Shown: one piece after another, positions 18,363 to 27,071 of the stretch
How positions within the stretch are numbered: the stretch's first letter is position 1
How the letters are laid out: each line of letters starts with the position of its first letter
Source of the DNA: Variovorax paradoxus
Lineage (GTDB): Bacteria > Pseudomonadota > Gammaproteobacteria > Burkholderiales > Burkholderiaceae_C
Length of the DNA stretch: 64,000 nt
Assembly (NCBI RefSeq): GCF_902712855.1
Contig: NZ_LR743508.1
Location: 682,001-746,000 of the forward strand
Direction: 5' to 3'
Notes under the pieces: model-generated
What the model was told of the DNA's origin: nothing
What the model saw: the letters and a program-made list of their open reading frames with translations, nothing else
The model's database searches: none
Made by a program: the position numbers and the translations under genes

Positions 18363-19069
18363 TCGGCATCGTTATCCCGGCACACAACGAAGAGCAGTTG
18401 ATCCGCAGCTGTCTCGCTGCGGTTCAACGCGCCGCGCAACATGTTGCATTGAGGGGCGAACGGGTGGAAACGGTTGTCGTGCTGGACGCCTGCACCGACG
18501 CAACTTGTGCAGCGGCCACTGCGGCCGGTGCGATGACGTTGACGCTTCAAGCGCGCAACGTGGGCATGGCCCGCGCGGCGGGCGCGCAGGCCATGCTGGC
18601 ACGGGGCGCCCGATGGCTCGCCTTCACCGATGCGGATACGGTGGTCTCCGAGGGGTGGCTGGCCAGCCAGCTTGCGCTAGAGGCGGACGTGGTGTGCGGC
18701 ACGGTCTGCGTTCATGACTGGTCGCCGCACGGCGCCAACGCCGAACTGCTGAAGGTGCATTTCAGTGAAACGTATTCTGATCACGACGATCATCGCCATG
18801 TGCACGGAGCGAACCTTGGTGTGTCTGCTGAGGCATACCGGGAAGTCGGCGGTTTCAGGCACCTTGTTTGCGGAGAAGACCAGGCGCTGGTCGCCGCACT
18901 GGTCGCTGCCGGTCGTGAGGTAGCTTGGAGTTCTTTGCCCCGGGTGGTGACGAGCGCGCGCGTCGACGCGCGGGCGCCAGGTGGATTCGCGGGCGCGCTG
19001 TTGAACGCCGTGGCGCAGCGCCTTGCCGAGGCGGCCGCCTCGCTGCCTACCGTGGTTGCTGCGACGTGA
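18359..19069 (+). CDS. Family 2 glycosyltransferase
   Basis: The 236-residue GT-A fold protein starts MIGIVIPAHNEEQLIRSCLA, has the nucleotide-sugar region VVVLDACTDATCAAA and a DxD metal motif in AFTDADTVVSEGWL. A later HGANLGVSAEAYREVGGF and CGEDQALVAAL complete the GT2 pattern. There is no transmembrane segment, so it works as a soluble or peripheral enzyme. The acceptor is unknown. It follows katE and a small coupled protein, an association also suggesting a stress-related envelope or storage role, but that is inference. Confidence 0.85.
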   Translation: MIGIVIPAHNEEQLIRSCLAAVQRAAQHVALRGERVETVVVLDACTDATCAAATAAGAMTLTLQARNVGMARAAGAQAMLARGARWLAFTDADTVVSEGWLASQLALEADVVCGTVCVHDWSPHGANAELLKVHFSETYSDHDDHRHVHGANLGVSAEAYREVGGFRHLVCGEDQALVAALVAAGREVAWSSLPRVVTSARVDARAPGGFAGALLNAVAQRLAEAAASLPTVVAAT

Positions 19070-19304
19070 CAGGCGCGCACCGCGTGTGACAGCGACGATC
19101 TCGCTCCCACCATCGCCGTGTGAGGCCGTGTCGCCGGCGCACAAATCCATGCCGCGCGACAAGGATCCGTCGCGGGGATTGCTGTCTGCCATCTGGTTCA
19201 CTGCTGAGGACGCCAGGGCCTGGCAATGCATGAGCGCGCCGTTCGTCGGCGGGCCGTGACCTCTGCCATCCGTGGCAACGCCGGGTGGACGCGAGTCTCC
19301 GCGG

Positions 19305-19565
19305 CTACGCGCGACCGATGGCAGGTTCCGCTGCCCACGCGTTGGACAAAGTCTCCAATGCAGATCGTGGGCTCGAAGGGAGATTGACCGGCGGCGTGCG
19401 AGCTTCATCCGGTGGTCGCTTTCGAGCGGCCAACGCCTGAAGACGCGCGAGGCGCAAGCGCTCGCACCATTCGGAGGACAGCGTCGGATGGGAGGTCAAC
19501 ACAGCGACCACGCGGGCGCCCATGGCCTCCTCGAACATTTCGGCAGCGGAATTGGAGTGCATCAT
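19305..19565 (-). CDS. Possible small hypothetical protein
   Basis: An 86-codon frame reading MHSNSAAEMFEEAMGARVVA, then SEWCERLRLARLQALAARKR, begins like a real helical protein; the second half turns Pro/Ser/Ala-rich. No ribosome binding site or family support was found, and it lies alone in a gap of about 800 bp between the glycosyltransferase and the DUF3606-like gene. The rest of 19070-19870 holds nothing I can recognise. It may be a degraded gene. Confidence 0.25.
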   Translation of the reverse strand: MMHSNSAAEMFEEAMGARVVAVLTSHPTLSSEWCERLRLARLQALAARKRPPDEARTPPVNLPSSPRSALETLSNAWAAEPAIGRA

Positions 19566-19870
19566 TAACGAGCGAGATTGGGGCAAGCCCGAGCCCACGT
19601 CACCCCGAGGGGTTCGGCAGCTGGCGACCAGCGAAGAAAAGTCGTCTTGGCAGCGGCCGGGCGGCGAGCAAGCAATCTAAGCGGCGATCGGCCCCGACGC
19701 TGTCGGACGAAACCGGTTGTATTCGCAACGAGTTGCCAGCGTGCCGTCGGCCGCCAAAGCGCAGAAGAGATGCTGTCAGCTGGAATCGCATTTTGAGGGT
19801 CACTGGCAGACCCGCATCGCGCCATCCTCGCTTGCCGTCACACGGTGCCGTCGGGCAACGGAAGGCCTGC

Positions 19871-20098
19871 ATGTCAGATGGTCCTGGGAAGACCGCTCTT
19901 GATCGCAAGCTGATCGCGCTCGACGCGCTGCGCGCATGGACCACGAGCGTGGGCTGCGGCGAAGAGCAGCTTCTTGAGGCGGCGGCAGGGGGGCGACCCT
20001 TCCGCGAACCCGTGCTGGAAATCTTTCTGGAGCGCATTGATGTCCCGGACTCGCCGAATTTCGGCACGTCGACGAACCGGCTCCCAGGCGCCCTATGA
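19871..20098 (+). CDS. DUF3606-like small protein
   Basis: The 75-residue product reads MSDGPGKTALDRKLIALDAL, then RAWTTSVGCGEEQLLEA, matching DUF3606 (DR..I.L.....(V/I)R.WT...G...E.L..A). Two more DUF3606 proteins lie at 54836 and 61307. Here the C-terminal half departs from the family after EEQLLEA and runs on about 30 extra residues, so a 3' frameshift or divergence is possible. DUF3606 proteins are small stress-associated proteins of unknown function. The start follows the conserved N-terminus. Confidence 0.6.
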   Translation: MSDGPGKTALDRKLIALDALRAWTTSVGCGEEQLLEAAAGGRPFREPVLEIFLERIDVPDSPNFGTSTNRLPGAL

Positions 20099-20747
20099 GG
20101 TGCTGATGGAGGAGGACGGCGATGCCTCCCAGTGGCGTGGACTTGCCTCGGCCAACCGGGCCTAAGGCATCTGGCTTGATGCAATGAAGGCGGGCAACTT
20201 GGCATTTCTCGACGGCGTTGTCGATGAACGCGTCGGTCCTCGCCAGCCTGGCGAAAACGAAGATGCCGCACCGGTCGGCATTGCCCTCACATGAAGCGAA
20301 CGACTCCCGATACCATCTCAGTGTGGCCGAGGTAGGCCTACAACCAGCTTCCTGCGCCGCGGGGCGGAAATGAGCTTGCTGCTGCACCGAGAGAAGGTCT
20401 TCGTGCGAAGAGGACAAGCTCCCGGCAAGTCAACTCGAAGGTGGCTGTGCGGCTCGTAGGAAGTCTCGACAGGCCATCGTTCGATGCGCTCCTGCAGGCC
20501 TTGACATCACGTCCATCTCCGCAGCCGCCGTGGCTGAGTGGCGTACCGCACGATGCTGGCACAGTCCATCAACTTCATGAGGATGTGGGATCGCTCCATT
20601 GCCTCAAGGCAACGTGCCCGAGCGCGACGCACGCCAGATGCCCGGGCGTCGCGGGAGGTCGGTCGGGGAACCATCCTGCGAAGCCATGGCACCGGTCGGC
20701 GACCGCACAGGCGGTGGCCAGGGCTTTGCCAGGCCACCGCCATGGTT
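20099..20747. other. No gene recognised
   Basis: About 650 bp between the DUF3606-like gene and the hsp20 pair. Frames on both strands (for example 20538-21137 plus, which is antisense to hsp20) are Arg/Ser/Pro-rich and lack motifs. I see only the presumed terminator area of the hsp20 operon. Confidence 0.4.
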
Positions 20748-21155
20748 TCAACCGGCCTTCACTTCAATCCGACGCGGCTGCGCATGCGCCGTCTTCGGGA
20801 TCCGGAGCTTCAAAACCCCATGATCCAGCTCCGCCGTGACCTTTTCGGTGTCGAGTTCCTTGCTGAGCGTGAAAACACGCCGGAAGCGACCGAGCGCGAC
20901 TTCGGTGTGGCTGATCTTCAAACCGTCAGGTACCTTCAAAGAGGACTCGGCCTCGATGGTCAATGTCGAAGCTTCGACGTGGAGGTTGAGTCCTTCACGG
21001 GTGACGCCGGGCAGGTCCGCGTACAGGGTGATGCCGCTGACGTTCTCGATGACATCGACCGGCGGCGTAAGCGCGGACACCTCGTACCGGTCGTTCTCCG
21101 AATTTCCGGCGTCCTGGCGAATCGAACGGTCGGCTGATTGGAGGTTGCTGTTCAT
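20748..21155 (-). CDS. Hsp20/alpha-crystallin family small heat shock protein (second gene)
   Basis: This 135-residue small heat shock protein has an alpha-crystallin domain, with PPVDVIENVSGITLYADLPG (strands 2-3) and FTLSKELDTEKVTAELDHGV followed by the LKLRIPK signature. It forms oligomers that hold unfolding proteins for DnaK/ClpB. MNSNLQSADRS is used as start because AGGAAGGA lies just upstream. It follows the other hsp20 gene by 28 bp, making a two-gene operon, a common arrangement where the two paralogues co-assemble. Confidence 0.93.
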   Translation of the reverse strand: MNSNLQSADRSIRQDAGNSENDRYEVSALTPPVDVIENVSGITLYADLPGVTREGLNLHVEASTLTIEAESSLKVPDGLKISHTEVALGRFRRVFTLSKELDTEKVTAELDHGVLKLRIPKTAHAQPRRIEVKAG

Positions 21156-21183
21156 GATCCTTCCTCTGCGTTGGTTGCTGCGT

Positions 21184-21621
21184 TCACTGCACGTTGATGC
21201 GGCGCGGTTGTGCGGCCGCGCGGCGCTGGACGGTGATGTGGAGAAGCCCATTGCTCAGCTTCGCCTCCACAGCGTCGGGATCGGCGTCGTCGGGCAGCGT
21301 CATGACGCGGCGAAAGGCGCCTTCGAACCGCTCGTTGATGTGGCGCATGGGCTTGTCTTCCCCGCGTGGCGTGATTGCTTTTCGCTCGCCAGCAAGGGTG
21401 AGCCGTCCCCGCGCGAGCGTGACCTCGATCGTTTCTGGGTCGACCCCAGGTGCAAACGCGTAGATTTCGAGCGCCCGATCGGTGCTGCCGACATTCAGGG
21501 CAGGGAAGCCCTCGCGAGGGATCCCCCGGATGCTGGGCGAGAGGTCGGCCGCCTGGCGCATATCGCGTTGCAGGCGATCGATTTCGGCGAAAAAGTCGCG
21601 GGGAAACAGGGAACGGTACAT
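21184..21621 (-). CDS. Hsp20/alpha-crystallin family small heat shock protein (first gene)
   Basis: This 145-residue chaperone starts MYRSLFPRDFFAEIDRLQRD and contains PALNVGSTDRALEIYAFAPG, then INERFEGAFRRVMTLPDDAD and NGLLHITVQRR, the conserved alpha-crystallin core. The start is supported by a strong AGGAGGT eight bases upstream. It is the promoter-proximal gene of the pair. The leader holds a GC-rich hairpin (21646-21663), so both genes may be controlled at the RNA level as well as by a heat-shock sigma factor. Confidence 0.93.
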   Translation of the reverse strand: MYRSLFPRDFFAEIDRLQRDMRQAADLSPSIRGIPREGFPALNVGSTDRALEIYAFAPGVDPETIEVTLARGRLTLAGERKAITPRGEDKPMRHINERFEGAFRRVMTLPDDADPDAVEAKLSNGLLHITVQRRAAAQPRRINVQ

Positions 21622-21645
21622 GGCAAACCTCCTGAGTGCAGGCGC

Positions 21646-21663
21646 GCCTCGGCCGACCGAGGC
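21646..21663 (-). promoter_or_regulatory. Hairpin in the hsp20 leader
   Basis: GCCTCGG and CCGAGGC form a perfect 7-bp stem with a four-base loop, in the mRNA leader 25 bases before the hsp20 ATG and just upstream of the ribosome binding site. A role as an RNA thermometer element or mRNA stabiliser is inference; the hairpin does not itself pair the Shine-Dalgarno sequence. Confidence 0.4.
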
Positions 21664-21733
21664 GGCACACGATTTTTGACGAACTGACAACTGAAGATCC
21701 GGGCAAGCGCGCGCCTAGCGGGGCGAAAAGACG

Positions 21734-22057
21734 CTACTGCATCGGTGCGGACTTGCGCGAGTACGCACGGGAGCGGGGCGCCTTGGGCCACGCCAGAGTC
21801 TTGATGCGAGGCATCCTGAAGCGCCATCGCGGTGACCGCGATGCGGGATAGTTGAATTTCGCCAATTCCTCCCGGCCCTTCTGGGTGACGGCGAGCACCT
21901 GGGCCACGTACGGCGAACCTGAGGACGCGTGAAGGGGTGAAGGCACCATGGCGACCACAAGGCCTGCGGCGCGAAGGACGCGAACCTGGTCGATGTCCTC
22001 GGTGCGATAGAACGTCAGGGGCAAGCGAGAGCCGGCAATTTGCTTGAGCAAGTTCAT
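21734..22057 (-). CDS. Small winged-helix-like protein (recurring family)
   Basis: The 107-residue product begins MNLLKQIAGSRLPLTFYRTE, followed by VRVLRAAGLVVAMVPSP and VLAVTQKGREELAKF. This matches the family seen at 14234, 24231 and 28607. Compared with the 70-residue member it has an extra basic C-terminal tail rich in Arg and Pro (SPRWRFRMPRIKTLAWPKAPR), which could contact nucleic acid. It sits just upstream of the hsp20 operon on the same strand, separated by about 110 bp. DNA-binding function is inferred only from fold-like pattern. Confidence 0.65.
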   Translation of the reverse strand: MNLLKQIAGSRLPLTFYRTEDIDQVRVLRAAGLVVAMVPSPLHASSGSPYVAQVLAVTQKGREELAKFNYPASRSPRWRFRMPRIKTLAWPKAPRSRAYSRKSAPMQ

Positions 22058-22762
22058 GGTCTTGTCGATACCCCCTTTGGCGGTGACCAGTTTCCGACGC
22101 TGAAGAGACTAGGTGCCGGCAGACGACTTTCAAGAGGGGTCCAACGAGCTTTTTTTTGAACAGGGTCGGATGGGAACCCATTGCTCGAATCGCGGGCTTG
22201 CGCGGGGCATCGGCCTGCCACGCGGCGGGCCCGGCCCGCAACGCGTTGTATACGCGGCGGGACAAACTTCGAAGGACCCCAACGAGTTTGAGCGTGACCG
22301 TCCCCCGCGCAATTGACAGAGGCGTCGACCGACCTTTGTGCGTCGCGATGATTGCGCCGCGCGGTCGATCGACCCCGCTGACTCTTTCGATGGCTCATCG
22401 GATCGAGTCGACCGACAGCCGCGCGGGGCGATGTTCACGCGCGGGGGCGCGCGCTCACCATGGGCATACCGGCTTCTTGGATGGCCGGGCGTGCGGGCAT
22501 GAGGAAGAACAAAGGCGGGGATGCCCTCCTGCTGAATGGGGCGCTTCGTGCCCATGGCACGCGATGCTCAGAATCATCGAGCCGCACCACGCGGTGGAGG
22601 GCCGCCGTAGCCGATCGGAAACCTTGCGCCTGACGCATCGGATGCAGAACCGGGCCGCCATGATTGACGCGGCACTTGAGAAAGCACGTGACGAGACCGG
22701 CTCGCTGTGCGCCTGCGCCTCCTTGGGGCTGGCATCGAACTCCGATGAGGCGATGACCACTT
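22058..22762. other. No gene recognised
   Basis: About 700 bp. The plus-strand frame 22156-22836 has a short plausible helix (RMQNRAAMIDAALEKARDET) near its end but overlaps the well-supported gene on the other strand. A run of eight T at 22150-22157 stands out. Nothing else is supported. Confidence 0.35.
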
Positions 22763-23209
22763 TCAAACGGGGGCGAACTGAAAAACCAATTCCTGCAGCA
22801 TCGAATGGACAAGCTCGGAGGACCAAAGCGGGTTGATCGTGTCTTCGCCGTGAAACTTCAGGCCGTTTCGCCAGCAGCGCCAGGTGGCGTGGATTTCGCC
22901 CGTCTCGACGGCACCGGTGAAACTCAGCGAGTTCAGGTGCGTTCCTTGCGCGCCCCATCGGAAGGTGATGTACGGTGGGGCATCGGAGTCTCGGCCGGTG
23001 TGCCTGTCGATGTAGCACTCGACCGCGTCACCCAGCGCGACGTTCAGGTACTCCTCGAATTCGGCGAAGACTGGTGAGGCCAGTCGTTCCAACCGATCCC
23101 ACAACCTCTGGACGCGTCGCGCCCTATCCTCGGCGTCGTATCCATCCTTCGGTTTGATCCGCCTCGCCGCAAAGTACCGATCCAAAAGCTCGAACTTCGA
23201 TTCCTTCAT
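22763..23209 (-). CDS. Conserved-looking hypothetical protein (148 residues)
   Basis: The product starts MKESKFELLDRYFAARRIKP and has a balanced composition with aromatic residues spread throughout (for example HATWRCWRNGLKFHGEDTIN), which strongly suggests a folded cytoplasmic protein. GAGATGGC surrounds the start region and a ribosome binding site (GGAG) precedes the ATG. I do not recognise a family. Neighbours are a winged-helix-like gene and an orphan response regulator, both on the same strand. Confidence 0.7.
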   Translation of the reverse strand: MKESKFELLDRYFAARRIKPKDGYDAEDRARRVQRLWDRLERLASPVFAEFEEYLNVALGDAVECYIDRHTGRDSDAPPYITFRWGAQGTHLNSLSFTGAVETGEIHATWRCWRNGLKFHGEDTINPLWSSELVHSMLQELVFQFAPV

Positions 23210-23378
23210 GCCATCTCCTCATTCAGGGTTTGATCCATCGTCTGCTGACTGCGCGGACCGCGTCGTCGAAACGCATTGGCGACGTGCAGGCAAGTCACCT
23301 CGCCCCCACGCGCGCTCTTCATCAACCGCTTGCCAGATGTGGGCGAATCCGTGACGCGCCCGGCGCGCTGAAAGCGGT

Positions 23379-23903
23379 TCAGTCTTGCGGTCCCCCTGAA
23401 TATCGATCGGCCGCCGTGCGATATCCCGTCGTCGGCGGAAGGCGATCGGCGGTCGCAGTGGCGATCCGGACGGACGGGTCGGGCCACAGGGGCGGCCGCG
23501 GCCAACGCGAGGCGGCGTGGCGAGCCGGAACGGCCAGAGGTTGCTGGTTGCACCAACGAAAGAATTGCTCCAGCTCCGCAGACTTGTCGAAGAGCGCGTC
23601 GGCACCGAGTTCGCGCGTGCGTTCGCGCATTTCGGTGGTCGGGTAGTTCGTCAGAACGGCGGCACGTTGATGTGGCAAGCGGCGCTGGAGCGTGCGCAAT
23701 ACATCCAGGCCCGAGCCCTCGCGCAAGAAGAGGTCGACGATGGCGATTTGCCACGCATCGCGCATGCCTGTCAGCATGATTGCGGCATCGGGCGCACTTT
23801 CGGCCAGGGCAATGACCTGCACGTTGGCCAAGTCGCGCAAGGCTGGAATCAGGCTGTCCCTGATGGTCTTGCTGTCTTCGATGAGGATGGCGGAAAGCGG
23901 CAT
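23379..23903 (-). CDS. Orphan response regulator receiver protein
   Basis: The 174-residue protein is a single CheY-like receiver domain: acidic pair in AILIEDSKTIRDS (E9, D10), phospho-acceptor in WQIAIVDLFLREGSG (D57), switch Thr in AAVLTNYPT (T85) and Lys in ALFDKSAEL (K107). About 50 basic, proline-rich residues follow without an output domain. No histidine kinase is adjacent. MPLSAILIED is the natural start; the long upstream extension is not family-like. It may signal by protein contact, as single-domain regulators do. Confidence 0.88.
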   Translation of the reverse strand: MPLSAILIEDSKTIRDSLIPALRDLANVQVIALAESAPDAAIMLTGMRDAWQIAIVDLFLREGSGLDVLRTLQRRLPHQRAAVLTNYPTTEMRERTRELGADALFDKSAELEQFFRWCNQQPLAVPARHAASRWPRPPLWPDPSVRIATATADRLPPTTGYRTAADRYSGGPQD

Positions 23904-24230
23904 GCGACGGCCTTTGTGGGGCGCCGTGCGCTGGAAAACAACGCAGGGGCGGATAGCGGAGCCAGGCGGGTGGGCCGGATCTCCGGGTATGGTGCAAGGC
24001 GGCAGGGCGTGTTGGCAGGCGGGGCCGGGCGTCTCGCACGGAAATTCGTTTCGATGACCGACCCGCCAGCACCGGCTTGAGCCGGGGCGATGGCCAAGCA
24101 AGGTCCAGGCGGCATCGCGCGACCTGCGTCCCATGGCCAAGCAACGTCGCGCTGGCCGGACAGGTCGACAAGCTTTTATCTGTCATCCGATGCAGGCGAG
24201 GAGGGCGTAGGCAGATCCTGAAGCGCAGGA

Positions 24231-24635
24231 TCACGCGATCACCGACATGGGCGCGCGTGCGCGCGGGTGCACCAGGGCGGTGTCCTGCAATCCGCGCGGC
24301 GCATGCCAGACGGGGGGCGCCCCTGCCGCGCCTGACTTGCCGTGGCGGCGCGAGAAGAATTCCAGGCCCACCTCTGTCAATCCCCAGATGACGACTTGTC
24401 TCAGGTTGGGGTGAACCTCGGCACGGATCAGCCCCGCTTGCCACAAGACTGCGGCGCTCTCGCACGCCTGTCTCTCCGTGCTCGACGAGGGAAAAACGAC
24501 CCGTTCAAGGCCATGAAGAAACTGCAGCGCCAGACGATGGCGTTCGTACCAGTCTCCGGTCGTCTTCGCGCAGCCGATCGCGTCCGAGCCCAGCGAGCGA
24601 TCGGAACAGGGTTCGAGCCCCGAGGTTGATGTCAT
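24231..24635 (-). CDS. Small winged-helix-like protein (recurring family)
   Basis: The 134-residue product carries the family pattern in its middle (about residues 35-95): LALQFLHGLERVVFP, then AAVLWQAGLIRAEVHP and VVIWGLTEVGLEFF. The family motif FL..L....P, (L)..AGLI.A, LT..G...F is thus conserved, with N- and C-terminal extensions of about 30 residues each. The true start may lie downstream of the annotated one. Its promoter region holds a 17-bp palindrome (24698-24714) that is nearly identical to one upstream of the two-domain member at 28607. Between this gene and 23903 I see nothing else. Confidence 0.65.
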   Translation of the reverse strand: MTSTSGLEPCSDRSLGSDAIGCAKTTGDWYERHRLALQFLHGLERVVFPSSSTERQACESAAVLWQAGLIRAEVHPNLRQVVIWGLTEVGLEFFSRRHGKSGAAGAPPVWHAPRGLQDTALVHPRARAPMSVIA

Positions 24636-24697
24636 GTTGCGTGTCGTCCTGGAGTGGGAAGTCGAAATTAATTCTTTGGATTTAATTACTTTCTCAA

Positions 24698-24714
24698 ATG
24701 TGAAAGTATCACAT
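24698..24714. promoter_or_regulatory. 17-bp palindromic operator ATGTGA-N5-TCACAT
   Basis: The sequence ATGTGAAAGTATCACAT sits in a markedly AT-rich promoter region 63-79 bp upstream of the family gene at 24231. A site differing at only two central positions lies upstream of the family gene at 28607. The half-sites TGTGA/TCACA are those of Crp/Fnr-type regulators, but the spacer is 5 rather than 6 bases. Confidence 0.7.
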
Positions 24715-25031
24715 ATCAGTGATGGCGGTGTTCAGGTTCGCGTCAGGTTTGTGACAGCGACCGGCAACCTCGGGAGGCCGGGTGCGGGCCGGCCCCCGCC
24801 TATCGTCTCGGGGGCGAGCAGCGTTCTCGAGAAGCGGTAGGGGCATCCCGCGTGGGTCGCCCGCGGCGGCATTGGCAAGGTTTGGCGGGGCGAGGCCCTC
24901 GTGGAGCGCGCGTGACGAGCCCGTTGGCTGTAGTGGGGTCCTGGCGGTGTTCGCGGGCTGCCGGTTGCAGCGGTCCGCGTGCCTGCTGCGCACTGTTCCT
25001 GTCTGGGACGGAAGTCGGCCGACGGAGACCT

Positions 25032-25442
25032 CTAGAGTTCGCTCCAGCGCGATGTTTTGCTCAGTGACCGGAAGGCCGGCGCCGCCTGGTCAGGCGGGAT
25101 GCCGAACAGCCCCATGTCAGCGAGTGGACCGAGGGCCGCGTCGACTTCCAGATCCCATGCGAGCAAAGCCATCGACCATTGCGAAAACGCGCGTGCGGCG
25201 ATCAGGCGGTATTCGATCACCGACAGGCTGCAATGCCGGGGGTCTTCGGCGATGGCCGCCATGACGCATTCGATCGCGGCTTCATCGCCTTCGAGGTATT
25301 GCATGTACGCCCCTCGCAAGTGACACAGGGCGCCGGTGATGCCCACCATGCGGTTCTTCCGTCGTGAGGCGGTCAGGATGTCGGCAACGTCCGCCTCCGA
25401 CGGCTGCTTCGACACGCTTCGATAGATTAGTCGGGCGAGCAT
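25032..25442 (-). CDS. BLUF-domain blue-light sensor
   Basis: The 136-residue single-domain flavin photoreceptor has the whole photocycle set in place: Tyr7 (RLIYRS), Asn30 (SRRKNRMVGITG), Gln48 (GAYMQYLEG), Trp89 and Met91 (AFSQWSMAL), spaced as in AppA and other BLUF proteins. It would bind FAD and respond to blue light by rearranging the Tyr-Gln hydrogen bonds, then act through partner contact because no output domain follows. The start MLARLIYRS is the family norm. A 7-bp tandem repeat lies 49 bp upstream. Possible partners are the orphan receiver protein and the GAF protein nearby, as inference. Confidence 0.93.
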   Translation of the reverse strand: MLARLIYRSVSKQPSEADVADILTASRRKNRMVGITGALCHLRGAYMQYLEGDEAAIECVMAAIAEDPRHCSLSVIEYRLIAARAFSQWSMALLAWDLEVDAALGPLADMGLFGIPPDQAAPAFRSLSKTSRWSEL

Positions 25443-25490
25443 CCGGAAATTATGCCGAAAGGCGCCTTGAGCGGGCGACCTGCGCGGTAG

Positions 25491-25539
25491 CGTCAGGCGT
25501 CAGGCGTCAGGCGTCAGGCGTCAGGCGTCAGGCGCTAGG
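25491..25539. repeat. Heptamer tandem repeat (six perfect copies plus one variant)
   Basis: CGTCAGG is repeated six times perfectly and followed by a seventh variant copy CGCTAGG. The array lies immediately upstream of the BLUF gene, in its likely promoter, 49-97 bp before the start codon. Copy-number slippage here could alter promoter spacing. Confidence 0.95.
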
Positions 25540-25688
25540 TTGTCGATAAAGCGGATCGCGATCGCTGAAGCGCAAGGGCCGACTCCGCAACACCTCGCAT
25601 GTCGGCCAGCGCAACGACCGCTTGGGGGGCCGCCGCGCGCGCCGCGCCACCGACGAATCGACCGCCTCTGCGCTGCGGGGCCACGTGC

Positions 25689-27071
25689 TCAGGGCACAGC
25701 GAACGTCACGCGCTGCGCGATCAGGACCCCGTCAACGACCCTGTCACCGCTGACCGTCACGCGCTGGCCGTTGCCCAGGTTGGCCACCGTGCCGTTCTCG
25801 AAGACCACGCCGGCGACGCTGGCGTCCACCTTTTGACCACGTACCCGGAAGCTGGCCGGCGACTGGTACGCGCCGATGGCCCCGATCAGTGTGAACGAGG
25901 CCGGCCCGCCCGTGCCCGGCACGTTGCGGATGCGAAGCTTCTTCACCCTCAGCACACCGCCGGAAAGGAAACCGTCAACTTCCACTTTCACCCCATTGCC
26001 CAGCGAGCGTGCAGGCCCGCCGGTGATCTGGGCGCCAGCGGCATCGATCGGCGTGCCCAGGACCCTGAATTCGCCCTGCGAACCGAAGTCGGTGATCACG
26101 CCCGCGAGCTGGAGCGCGAGGCCGTCGTTCACCGGGAAGGTGTACCAGCCCTGCACCTGCGTGGCTGCCAGAACGCCCGCCACCGGTGGCAGCATGCCAC
26201 GCACCCGCACGATGCGGCCATTGACAAGCGACGGCACATCGATGCTCGCGAACGGTGCTGCGTTGTAGTTGACGCTGAGCGGACCCAGCATGAAGGTCTT
26301 GCCCAGAAGGTCGAGGTTCTGCACGGTGCCGGTCACCAGCGGATCGACACGCGTTGGCGCAGTCTGCACACGGGTTGCGCGCAAGCTGCCTGGCGCCCCT
26401 GGCAGGCCCCACACCTGCACGATGCGCCCAGCCGTGACATCGCCCAAGCCGCTGGCGTCTCCCCAGACCGTACCGGCGTCGATGCTCACTGTCGTGCCCA
26501 TCACGACGAAGGTCCCGGCCGCCGTGTCGATGGCCGTGGCCGCACCGCGCAACTCGGCGGCCGACACGACGTCGTTGGCGACACCACTGTTGAAGTCGGA
26601 ATCGACCTTGCCCACGATGCGCGCGCTCATGCCGATCTCCAGGGCATCGGCATCCTCGATGGCAACGGTCGCAGCGTCGGTGTTGAAGCGCAGCCCGTTC
26701 AGGATGATGCTGCCCAAGCCGTCGGCCGAACCCACGCCGGCGGCCGAAGCGCTGACGCCCGTCCCGCCGGAACCCACGCCCGAGCCATCGGTGCTGCCGC
26801 TGCCGTTGCTGGCCGTGCTCGTGTCACCTCCCGCGCTTGAGGCGGAGCCGCTGCCCGTACCGCCTGCACCCGCATCGCCTGCGCCTGCGCCTGAGCCGTT
26901 GCCGGCCGGGTCGCTCGCGCTGCCTGCCGACGCGGGGGTCTCGCCTGCGCCGAGACCTCCCACGGTTGCGCCGCCGGAACCGCTCCCTCCGCCGCAGGAC
27001 AGAAGCAGCGCCACGGCCGTGCCCAGTAACAGCCCTCGCGCGTAACGGCGATATGGATGCATGTACGTCAT
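25689..27071 (-). CDS. Lipoprotein with DUF5666 domains
   Basis: The 460-residue product has a lipoprotein signal (LLLGTAVALLLSCGGGSG, lipobox LLSC), then about 90 Gly/Ser/Ala-rich residues, then repeated beta-rich DUF5666 units, recognised by recurring INGxRFNTDAATV, GMSARIVGKVD, GRIVQVWGLP and GRIVRVRGML patterns. It is anchored to the outer or inner membrane and exposed to the periplasm or surface. The start at 27071 overlaps the stop of the DUF6502 gene (ATGA). DUF5666 and DUF6502 genes are frequent partners; the function of both is unknown. Confidence 0.88.
   Translation of the reverse strand: MTYMHPYRRYARGLLLGTAVALLLSCGGGSGSGGATVGGLGAGETPASAGSASDPAGNGSGAGAGDAGAGGTGSGSASSAGGDTSTASNGSGSTDGSGVGSGGTGVSASAAGVGSADGLGSIILNGLRFNTDAATVAIEDADALEIGMSARIVGKVDSDFNSGVANDVVSAAELRGAATAIDTAAGTFVVMGTTVSIDAGTVWGDASGLGDVTAGRIVQVWGLPGAPGSLRATRVQTAPTRVDPLVTGTVQNLDLLGKTFMLGPLSVNYNAAPFASIDVPSLVNGRIVRVRGMLPPVAGVLAATQVQGWYTFPVNDGLALQLAGVITDFGSQGEFRVLGTPIDAAGAQITGGPARSLGNGVKVEVDGFLSGGVLRVKKLRIRNVPGTGGPASFTLIGAIGAYQSPASFRVRGQKVDASVAGVVFENGTVANLGNGQRVTVSGDRVVDGVLIAQRVTFAVP

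Noticed and set aside
23206..24465. A 419-codon minus-strand frame covering the response regulator
   Set aside because: Out of frame with the receiver domain; Arg/Pro-rich.
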